This document shows, in pieces, positions 57,984 through 64,000 of a stretch of DNA of 64,000 nucleotides (the first letter of the stretch is position 1; every line of letters begins with the position of its first letter). This DNA is from Faeciplasma sp900553675. GTDB taxonomy: Bacteria; Bacillota; Clostridia; Oscillospirales; Ruminococcaceae. The stretch covers positions 1-64,000 of the forward strand of contig CAUAFG010000012.1 in the NCBI GenBank assembly GCA_958428235.1. Direction: 5' to 3'. Made by a program: the position numbers and the translations under genes. The notes below the pieces were generated by a model, which was not told the origin of the DNA, ran no database searches, and worked only from the letters and a program-made list of their open reading frames with translations.

Positions 57984-58190
57984 ATGGCAAAGGTAACTTT
58001 TAAAGAGGATATCTGCAAGGGCTGCGGCTTATGCGTTGACGCCTGCCCTAAAAAGCTTCTGATTATCGCAAAGGATAAGATCAATAAAAAGGGTCATTCT
58101 CCGGCGGCGATAACCGATATGTCCAAATGTATAGGATGCGCATTCTGCGCGACCATGTGTCCCGACTGCGTTATAACCGTTGAAAAGTAA
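57984..58190 (+). CDS. vorD: 2x[4Fe-4S] ferredoxin-like delta subunit of 2-oxoacid oxidoreductase
   Basis: A 68-residue protein with two clusters: CKGCGLCVDACPKK and CIGCAFCATMCPDC. It passes electrons between the thiamine enzyme and ferredoxin. It is the first structural gene of the four-subunit oxidoreductase, 14 bp before the alpha subunit. GGAGAT precedes the ATG. Confidence 0.9.
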   Translation: MAKVTFKEDICKGCGLCVDACPKKLLIIAKDKINKKGHSPAAITDMSKCIGCAFCATMCPDCVITVEK

Positions 58191-58204
58191 AGGAGCTTTA
58201 AGTT

Positions 58205-59266
58205 ATGTCAGAAAAGGTACTTATGAAGGGCAACGAGGCTATTGCCGAAGCTGCCATAAGAGCGGGCTGCCGCCACTATTTCGGCTACCCCATAACCCCT
58301 CAGACCGAGGTTGCGGCATACATGGCAAAGCGTATGCCCAAAATCGGCGGAACATTTTTGCAGGCAGAGTCTGAAATAGCCGCTATTAATATGGTTTACG
58401 GCGTTGCCGCGGCAGGTCTAAGGGCGATGACATCATCCTCCAGCCCCGGGGTTTCGCTGAAGCAGGAGGGCATAAGCTACTTAGCAGGCTCGGATCTGCC
58501 GGCACTGATTGTAAACGTTCAGCGAGGCGGTCCCGGTCTGGGAGGAATCCAGCCCTCGCAGTCGGACTATTTCCAGGCAACCAAGGGCGGCGGACACGGC
58601 GACTATCACCTGATAGTTTTAGCTCCCGCTTCTGTTCAGGAGATGGCAGACCTTACCGCAAAGGCTTTTGATTTGGCGGATAAATACAGAATGCCTGCTA
58701 TGATTTTAGCGGACGGCACTATGGGTCAGATGATGGAGCCGGTGGAGCTTCCCGAAGAGACTAATTCATCCGTCGAAAAGCCTTGGGCGCTTACCGGAAC
58801 CAAAAATCAGCGCGAGCATAATATAGTCAACTCGCTATACTTAGTCCCCGAAAAGCTTGAAAAAATCAACTTTGAAAGATACGAAAGATACAAGACCGTT
58901 GAGCAGAACGAGGTAATGTACGAGTCCTATATGATGGATGACGCGGAGCACTGCATAGTAGCCTTTGGTATCGCGGCAAGAGTTGCTAAAAACGCCATCA
59001 CCACGGCGCGTGAAAAGGGAATAAAGGTCGGAATGATCCGCCCGATAACCCTTTGGCCCTTCCCGCAGAAGGCTATTGCGGAAGCTGCTAAGCAGGTAAA
59101 AGCATTCATATCGGTAGAGCTTTCTATGGGTCAGATGATAGAAGATATCAGGCTGAGCGAGAACTGCGCAAAGCCTTGTTATCTTTGCAACCGCGCGGGC
59201 GGAATGATCCCCTCGCCGGAGGATATTATGGAAACTATAAATAAAGTAGTGGGAGGTAACAACTGA
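58205..59266 (+). CDS. vorB: 2-oxoacid:ferredoxin oxidoreductase alpha subunit (VorB type)
   Basis: A 353-residue subunit. The N-terminal domain begins LMKGNEAIAEAAIRAGCRHY, with GYPITPQTEV typical of KorA/VorB, then QAESEIAAINMVYGVAAAGL and SSSPGVSLKQEGISYLAG; the C-terminal domain has GMIRPITLWPFPQKAI. In Clostridia such proteins are usually annotated as 3-methyl-2-oxobutanoate dehydrogenase subunit VorB. The reaction interconverts a 2-oxoacid plus CoA with acyl-CoA, CO2 and reduced ferredoxin. A BCAT gene in the same cluster supports branched-chain substrates, though 2-oxoglutarate is not excluded. Its stop overlaps the next ATG by 1 bp. Confidence 0.88.
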   Translation: MSEKVLMKGNEAIAEAAIRAGCRHYFGYPITPQTEVAAYMAKRMPKIGGTFLQAESEIAAINMVYGVAAAGLRAMTSSSSPGVSLKQEGISYLAGSDLPALIVNVQRGGPGLGGIQPSQSDYFQATKGGGHGDYHLIVLAPASVQEMADLTAKAFDLADKYRMPAMILADGTMGQMMEPVELPEETNSSVEKPWALTGTKNQREHNIVNSLYLVPEKLEKINFERYERYKTVEQNEVMYESYMMDDAEHCIVAFGIAARVAKNAITTAREKGIKVGMIRPITLWPFPQKAIAEAAKQVKAFISVELSMGQMIEDIRLSENCAKPCYLCNRAGGMIPSPEDIMETINKVVGGNN

Positions 59267-60015
59267 TGGTAGTTTTTGATAAGCCCAAGGCGCTTACAGA
59301 CGCGCCGCTGCACTATTGCCCGGGCTGTACACACGGCATTATTCACCGTCTTGTTGCCGAGGCTATAGACGAGCTTGGCATTTTAGGTGATACAATAGGC
59401 GTTGCACCGGTCGGATGCGCCGTTATGTCCTACGATTATTTCAGCTGCGATATGATAGAAGCCGCACACGGCAGAGCTCCTGCCGTCGCAACAGGCTTAA
59501 AGCGTGCAAGACCCGAGAATATCGTTTTTACATACCAAGGAGACGGCGACCTTGCCTCCATCGGTATGGCGGAAACGGTTCACGCGGCTACAAGAAACGA
59601 GAATATCACGGTAATATTTGTAAACAACGCAATCTACGGCATGACAGGCGGTCAGATGGCTCCTACCTCTTTACCAGGTCAGGTAACACAGACATCGCCA
59701 TATGGCAGAGACGTTAAGACTGTAGGCTTCCCGATAAAGATATGCGAGCTTCTTTCCTCGCTGGACGGTCCCGAGTTTATTCAGAGAGTGGCTGTAAACA
59801 ATGTAAAGAATGTCTTGGCGGCAAAGAAAGCCATCAAGAAGGCGTTTGAAAACCAGATTCAGGGCAAGGGCTTTTCGCTGGTAGAGGTTATATCCTCCTG
59901 CCCGACCAACTGGGGAATGACTCCTCAAAAGGCTCTTGAATGGATAGATACCAACATGATTCCTTACTACCCCTTGGGAGTATATAAAGACCGCTCTGCA
60001 AAGGAGGACAAGTAA
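59266..60015 (+). CDS. 2-oxoacid:ferredoxin oxidoreductase beta subunit, thiamine diphosphate-binding
   Basis: A 249-residue subunit with the ThDP signature GDGDLASIGMAETVHAATRN extending to VNNAIYGMTGGQMAPTS (GDG...NN motif). HYCPGCTHGIIHR at the N-terminus and GCAVMSYDYFSCDMIEAAHG are typical of KorB/VorA-like beta subunits. It catalyses decarboxylation or its reverse with the alpha subunit. It is translationally coupled to vorB. Confidence 0.9.
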   Translation: MVVFDKPKALTDAPLHYCPGCTHGIIHRLVAEAIDELGILGDTIGVAPVGCAVMSYDYFSCDMIEAAHGRAPAVATGLKRARPENIVFTYQGDGDLASIGMAETVHAATRNENITVIFVNNAIYGMTGGQMAPTSLPGQVTQTSPYGRDVKTVGFPIKICELLSSLDGPEFIQRVAVNNVKNVLAAKKAIKKAFENQIQGKGFSLVEVISSCPTNWGMTPQKALEWIDTNMIPYYPLGVYKDRSAKEDK

Positions 60016-60016
60016 T

Positions 60017-60553
60017 ATGTACACACAAATCCTTATAGCAGGCTTCGGCGGTCAGGGAATACTGTTCGCCGGCAAATGCTTGGCGTATCAGGGACTTATG
60101 GAGGGCAAGGAGATAAGCTGGCTTCCATCATACGGTCCTGAAATGCGCGGCGGCACGGCTAACTGCTCTGTAATCGTGGCAGATACTCCGGTAGGCTCGC
60201 CGATAGTCTCCAATCCCGATATACTTGCCGTGATGAATCTTCCATCGCTGGATAAGTACGAAAACGCGGCAGTACCTGGCGCAAAAATCTTTGTCGATTC
60301 CACGCTGATTGAAAGAAAGCTTGCACGAACCGATGTCACCGCTTACTACATTCCGGCGACCGGAATGGCAAGAGAAGCGGGAATCCCCACCCTTGCCAAC
60401 ATGATTTTAATAGGCAAGCTTATAAAGGAGACAGGAGTCGTAAGCTTTTCGGACATCCGAAAAGGTCTTGAAAAGGTTGTCTCTGCGCGTCATGCAGACC
60501 TGTTGGAGCTTAATTTAAAGGCTTTGGAAGCCGGATATAATTACGAAGGGTAA
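60017..60553 (+). CDS. 2-oxoacid:ferredoxin oxidoreductase gamma subunit
   Basis: A 178-residue CoA-binding-type gamma subunit: ILIAGFGGQGILFAGKCLAY at the N-terminus, SYGPEMRGGTANCSVIVAD and PDILAVMNLPSLDKYE. It starts 1 bp after the beta subunit stop, completing the delta-alpha-beta-gamma set. Confidence 0.9.
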   Translation: MYTQILIAGFGGQGILFAGKCLAYQGLMEGKEISWLPSYGPEMRGGTANCSVIVADTPVGSPIVSNPDILAVMNLPSLDKYENAAVPGAKIFVDSTLIERKLARTDVTAYYIPATGMAREAGIPTLANMILIGKLIKETGVVSFSDIRKGLEKVVSARHADLLELNLKALEAGYNYEG

Positions 60554-60594
60554 TAATAATTTTATACAGAATTTAAAACAGGAGTTGATATTTT

Positions 60595-61662
60595 ATGCTT
60601 AACATTCGCATTGAAAAGACTACTTCACCCAAGGCAAAGCCTGCAAAGGGCGCAAAGCTCGGCTTTGGTCACATCTTCACCGACCACATGTTTGTAATGA
60701 ACTACGACGAGGGTCAGGGCTGGCACGACGCAAGGGTTGTACCTTTCGGCAACATAACCCTTTCTCCTGCCGCAATGGTATTCCACTACGGTCAGACCAT
60801 GTTTGAGGGCTTAAAGGCATATAAGGGTGCAAACGGCGAGGTATACCTCTTCCGCCCCGACATGAACGCTAAAAGAGCCAACAATTCCAACGACCGTTTG
60901 TGCATACCCAGAATTCCGGAGGATGACTTTGTTCAGGCGATAAAGGCTGTTGTAGACGTTGACAGAGACTGGATTCCCGAAGAGCCAGGCACATCGCTTT
61001 ACATCAGACCGTTCATCATCTCCACCGACGATCATCTGGGCGTTGCTCCCTCCAAGAGCTATCTGTTCATGGTAATTCTTTCTCCCTCCGGTGCATATTA
61101 CGAAAGCGGACTTGCCCCCGTCGGCATATGGATAGAGGACGAGTATGTAAGAGCGGTAAGAGGTGGTATAGGATATGCCAAGACCGGCGGCAACTACGCC
61201 GCGTCCTTAAAGGCCCAGGTAAAGGCTCATGACGACGGCTATTCTCAGGTTTTGTGGCTGGACGGCGTTGAAAGAAAGTATATCGAAGAAGTCGGCGCAA
61301 TGAACATCGTCTTCAAAATCAACGGCAAAATAGTAACTCCTATGCTCAACGGCTCTATCCTGCCCGGAATCACAAGAAACTCTGTTTTAGAGCTTTGCCG
61401 CAGCTGGGGCTATGAGGTTGAGGAAAGAAAGATTTCGGTTGACGAGCTTATCGAAGCTGCCCATTCGGGAGCGCTCGAAGAAGTCTGGGGAACAGGCACC
61501 GCGGCGGTTGTATCTCCCGTAGGAAAGCTCAGATATAAGGAAGAGGTATTCGTAATCGGCGACGGCGGAATCGGCGAGCTTACACAAAAGCTTTACGACG
61601 AGCTTACAGGCATCCAGTGGGGCACAAGACCTGATACAAGAGGATGGAGACAGACCGTCTGA
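60595..61662 (+). CDS. ilvE: Branched-chain amino acid aminotransferase
   Basis: A 355-residue fold-type IV PLP enzyme of the larger eukaryote/Firmicutes BCAT subgroup. Motifs: VFHYGQTMFEGLKAYKG, RPDMNAKRANNSNDRLCIP, LYIRPFIIS, the Schiff-base lysine in GYAKTGGNYAASL, and EEVWGTGTAAVVSPVG. It interconverts Val, Leu or Ile with their 2-oxoacids. It lies 41 bp after the oxidoreductase gamma subunit with an AGGAG site, so oxidoreductase product and aminotransferase substrate are the same class of compound. Confidence 0.93.
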   Translation: MLNIRIEKTTSPKAKPAKGAKLGFGHIFTDHMFVMNYDEGQGWHDARVVPFGNITLSPAAMVFHYGQTMFEGLKAYKGANGEVYLFRPDMNAKRANNSNDRLCIPRIPEDDFVQAIKAVVDVDRDWIPEEPGTSLYIRPFIISTDDHLGVAPSKSYLFMVILSPSGAYYESGLAPVGIWIEDEYVRAVRGGIGYAKTGGNYAASLKAQVKAHDDGYSQVLWLDGVERKYIEEVGAMNIVFKINGKIVTPMLNGSILPGITRNSVLELCRSWGYEVEERKISVDELIEAAHSGALEEVWGTGTAAVVSPVGKLRYKEEVFVIGDGGIGELTQKLYDELTGIQWGTRPDTRGWRQTV

Positions 61663-61692
61663 TCGGTATTCAGCGAAAGGATGGAAGAATAT

Positions 61693-62970
61693 ATGAGAAA
61701 AATAGAAACCACCTGCGTTCAGGGCGGATACACCCCCGCAAACGGCGAACCCAGGCAGATACCGATAATTCAGTCCACCACCTTTAAATACGCCACCAGC
61801 GAGGATATGGGCAAGCTTTTCGACCTTGAAGCCGAGGGCTACTTCTATTCGCGTCTGCAAAACCCGACCTGCGACACGGTTGCCCGCAAAATCTGCGAGC
61901 TTGAAGGCGGAACCGCCGCAATGCTGACATCATCGGGTCAGGCGGCAAACTTCTTTGCGGTGTTTAATATTGCCACCTGCGGCGACCATGTTGTTGCGGA
62001 ATCCTCCATCTACGGTGGAACCTTCAACCTGTTCGCTGTAACAATGAAGAAGATGGGAATAGACTTCACCTTTGTCGCTCCGGACTGCACCGAGGAGGAG
62101 CTTGAAGCAGCATTCAAGCCCAACACAAAGGCTGTTTTCGGCGAGACGATTGCAAATCCCGCTTTAAGAGTTCTGGATATTGAAAAGTTCGCGCGCGCCG
62201 CGCACAAGCACGGTGTTCCGCTTATTGTGGACAACACCTTTGCAACCCCGATAAACTGCCGCCCGTTTGAGTGGGGAGCGGACATTGTAACCCATTCCAC
62301 CACCAAGTATATGGACGGTCACGGCTCTGCCGTCGGCGGATGCATAGTCGATTCGGGCAAGTTTGACTGGATGGCTCACGCCGACAAGTTCCCGGGACTC
62401 ACCACTCCCGATGAGAGCTATCACGGCATAACCTACGCTGAGAGATTCGGTCTGGCTGGGGCATACATCACCAAGGCTACAGCACAGCTTATGAGGGACT
62501 TCGGCTCGACACCCGCCCCTCAGAGCGCATTCCTGCTGAATTTAGGTCTTGAAAGCCTTCATGTAAGAATGGAGCGGCACTGCCAGAACGCTTTGACGGT
62601 TGCAAAGTATCTTGAATCCGACCCGCGGATCAGCTGGGTATTCTACCCCGATTTAGAGAGCAACGTCGACAACACTTTAGCCAAGAAGTACCTTCCCAAC
62701 GGCTCCTGCGGAGTTGTAAGCTTTGGAGTAAAGGGTGGAAGAAAGGCTGCCGAGAGCTTTATGAAGGCTCTTAAGCTCTGCGCGATAGAAACTCACGTTG
62801 CGGACGCCAGAACCTGCTGTCTGCACCCCGCAAGCGCAACTCACCGTCAGATGAACGACGCCGAGCTTGAAGCGGCGGGAGTATCGCCCGATCTCGTGCG
62901 GCTGTCCTGCGGAATTGAGAACGCTCAGGATTTGATTGACGATATCAAGCAGGCGCTGGACACGCTGTAA
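61693..62970 (+). CDS. O-acetylhomoserine sulfhydrylase (Cys/Met metabolism PLP enzyme)
   Basis: A 425-residue Cys/Met-metabolism PLP enzyme. Motifs: YSRLQNPTCDTVARKICELE, ESSIYGGTFNLF, VDNTFATPINCRPFEWGADI, the Schiff-base lysine in HSTTKYMDGHGSAVGG, and SCGIENAQDLIDDIKQAL at the C-terminus. The length and motif order fit O-acetylhomoserine sulfhydrylases, which make homocysteine from O-acetylhomoserine and sulfide. GAAAGG favours the ATG at 61693 over 61681. The metA-type gene that would supply its substrate lies 471 bp downstream. Confidence 0.88.
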   Translation: MRKIETTCVQGGYTPANGEPRQIPIIQSTTFKYATSEDMGKLFDLEAEGYFYSRLQNPTCDTVARKICELEGGTAAMLTSSGQAANFFAVFNIATCGDHVVAESSIYGGTFNLFAVTMKKMGIDFTFVAPDCTEEELEAAFKPNTKAVFGETIANPALRVLDIEKFARAAHKHGVPLIVDNTFATPINCRPFEWGADIVTHSTTKYMDGHGSAVGGCIVDSGKFDWMAHADKFPGLTTPDESYHGITYAERFGLAGAYITKATAQLMRDFGSTPAPQSAFLLNLGLESLHVRMERHCQNALTVAKYLESDPRISWVFYPDLESNVDNTLAKKYLPNGSCGVVSFGVKGGRKAAESFMKALKLCAIETHVADARTCCLHPASATHRQMNDAELEAAGVSPDLVRLSCGIENAQDLIDDIKQALDTL

Positions 62971-62990
62971 AATTGTATTATAAAGTTATG

Positions 62991-63030
62991 ACCGCCTGCG
63001 GTTTTGTTCCGTGGGCGGTTGATTTGTTGA
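62991..63030 (+). terminator. Terminator after the sulfhydrylase gene
   Basis: An 11-bp stem (62991-63001 with 63009-63019; outer ACCGCC/GGCGGT), 7-nt loop, tail TGATTTGTTG. Confidence 0.75.
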
Positions 63031-63069
63031 TATAGTAGTTTGTTGTGATATTTATGTGTGGTTTGAGCT

Positions 63070-63300
63070 ATTACTTTGTGCAGTCATGGACGCACTGGCG
63101 TGCGCCCATCGGGAGACTCCCGACGAGGGAATCGTTAGGCTTCGCCTACCGTCTCCCACGGCAAAACAGTCCACCGGACTGTTTTGCCTCCCATCCTGCG
63201 TTTCGCTAACGCAAGAGATTTCGCGCTCTGCGGAGCGCGACTCAGGGCGCTGCCCCGAGACCCCGCAGCCTTGAAAGGCTGGCGAACTTTTTAGTTTTTG
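63070..63300. repeat. Dispersed palindrome-train repeat, copy D (short form)
   Basis: About 231 bp with both shared edges: ATTACTTTGTGCAG (63070-63083) and GGCTGGCGAACTTTTTAG (ending near 63294). Hairpins inside: ATGGACGCA/TGCGCCCAT, GGGAGAC...GTCTCCC around TAGGC/GCCTA, the perfect GCAAAACAGTCC/GGACTGTTTTGC, GCGTT/AACGC, TCGCGCTC/GAGCGCGA and GCAGCC/GGCTGG. No gene. This shortest complete copy may be the basic form. Confidence 0.8.
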
Positions 63301-63374
63301 GTGTTGCGGCAAAGCTTGATGTTCTGACCTTTCACCAACCCCAAAAACCAATCGCTAACAAGCTGTATTTGCTC

Positions 63375-63403
63375 TTGATATATCCGCCCGAATGTGCTAT
63401 AAT
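63375..63403 (+). promoter_or_regulatory. Promoter for the metA-type gene
   Basis: TTGATA (63375-63380), a 17-bp spacer, TATAAT (63398-63403) preceded by TGC. No S-box (SAM-I) fold was seen in the short leader. Confidence 0.8.
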
Positions 63404-63441
63404 TATCAGCAAAACAAAAATAATAAAGAAAGGGTGTTAAT

Positions 63442-64000
63442 ATGCCCATAAAAATTCCCAACTCCCTGCCGGCGGCGAAGACTCTGACAGATGAAAACAT
63501 CTTCATAATGACCGAAACCAGAGCTATGACTCAGGACATTCGCCCGCTTAGAATACTGATTTTAAACCTTATGCCCACCAAGGTGGAAACCGAAACCCAG
63601 CTTATAAGGCTTATCGGCAACACTCCGCTTCAGGTGGAGGTGGAGCTTATACATACCGCCAGCCACGAATCTAAGAATACCTCGGCGGAGCATCTTCTGT
63701 CCTTTTACAAGACCTTTTCCGAGGTGAAGAACCAGCGCTTTGACGGCATGATTATCACCGGCGCGCCGGTTGAGCATCTCGAATTTGAAGATGTGGAATA
63801 CTGGCAGGAGCTCTGCGAGATATTTGAGTGGACTAAAACCCACGTTCACTCCACCTTCCACATCTGCTGGGGAGCTCAGGCGGGGCTTTATTATCACTTC
63901 GGGATAAAAAAGAAGCTTCTGCCCGAAAAGCTGTTCGGAGTGTTTGAGCACACCGTGGACTACAAAAACCCCATCCTTTTCAGAGGCTTTGATGATGTTT
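63442..64000 (+). CDS. metAA: Homoserine O-acetyltransferase of the MetA family, 3'-truncated by the window end
   Basis: The first 186 residues are present; family length is ~305. It begins MPIKIPNSLPAAKTLTDENI, followed by LRILILNLMPTKVETETQLI. The catalytic cysteine is in HICWGAQAGLYYHFG. The specificity segment reads ITGAPVEHLEFEDVEYW: a glutamate stands where E. coli MetA has glycine (TGAPLGLVEF). In this family glutamate there goes with acetyl-CoA rather than succinyl-CoA, so the product should be O-acetylhomoserine, matching the sulfhydrylase upstream. AAAGAAAGGGTG precedes the ATG. Confidence 0.92.
   Translation, partial: MPIKIPNSLPAAKTLTDENIFIMTETRAMTQDIRPLRILILNLMPTKVETETQLIRLIGNTPLQVEVELIHTASHESKNTSAEHLLSFYKTFSEVKNQRFDGMIITGAPVEHLEFEDVEYWQELCEIFEWTKTHVHSTFHICWGAQAGLYYHFGIKKKLLPEKLFGVFEHTVDYKNPILFRGFDDV

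Noticed and set aside
63304..63441. SAM-I riboswitch before the metA-type gene
   Set aside because: The leader after the promoter is about 35 nt and has no S-box core or terminator.

Overview
The window is one continuous stretch of a low-to-moderate GC Firmicutes chromosome, most likely an anaerobic gut or rumen Clostridia of the Ruminococcaceae/Oscillospiraceae type. The evidence is the strong AGGAGG-type ribosome sites with many TTG/GTG starts, sigma-A promoters with 17-bp spacers, a T-box leader, a ferredoxin-dependent branched-chain 2-oxoacid oxidoreductase, a protein resembling the glycyl-radical tail of anaerobic ribonucleotide reductase, sigma factor/DUF4179 pairs, and several hemicellulose glycoside hydrolases. 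No rRNA, tRNA, CRISPR array, integrase or transposase gene was seen.

Layout. 1-7.6 kb: an ElaA-type acetyltransferase, BioY coupled to a secreted GH26 mannanase lipoprotein, an adaptor plus FtsX-type permease without an ATPase, PspC, and a decayed antitoxin-like ORF. 7.6-12.3 kb (minus strand): a response regulator, histidine kinase, shortened ROK-type regulator and GH67 alpha-glucuronidase. 12.5-19.3 kb: an rRNA m5U methyltransferase, then an accessory stretch (KilA-N protein, NUDIX, a methyltransferase broken by three frameshifts, EamA transporter, three GNATs, a nucleosidase-like phosphorylase). 19.3-22.3 kb: two large copies of a dispersed palindrome-rich repeat flanking an XRE-HTH/M18 aminopeptidase fusion. 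22.3-28.6 kb: three tandem sigma factor/DUF4179 modules, the middle one with an in-frame stop. 28.6-36.5 kb: a small NrdD-tail protein, GH25 lysozyme, aminotransferase, membrane glycosyltransferase, a candidate small RNA, and a sigma/beta-propeller module. 36.6-39.2 kb: small accessory enzymes. 39.3-43.6 kb: argCJBD. 43.7-49.6 kb: a ZIP transporter, an HTH protein with hydrophobic repeats, TrmO, a P-loop kinase, a LysN-type aminotransferase and a membrane protein. 49.7-53.6 kb: a 1275-residue membrane-anchored GH115. 53.6-64 kb: an amidohydrolase, a T-box-controlled XRE-cupin-acyl-CoA synthetase fusion, a P-loop ATPase, a four-subunit Vor-type oxidoreductase, a branched-chain aminotransferase, O-acetylhomoserine sulfhydrylase and the start of MetA.

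How the genes work together. GH26, GH67 and GH115 point to growth on mannan and glucuronoxylan. The most interesting unit is 54.5-61.7 kb. A T-box that appears to read isoleucine codon AUC precedes an acyl-CoA synthetase fused to an XRE-cupin regulator. It is followed by ferredoxin-dependent 2-oxoacid oxidoreductase genes and a branched-chain aminotransferase. The simplest reading is amino-acid-starvation-controlled salvage: a branched short-chain acid (such as 2-methylbutyrate) is activated to its CoA ester, reductively carboxylated, and transaminated to isoleucine. Two unrelated enzymes here (M18 peptidase and acyl-CoA synthetase) carry N-terminal XRE domains, suggesting enzyme-regulators. 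A family of reshuffled palindrome-train repeats is scattered between genes.
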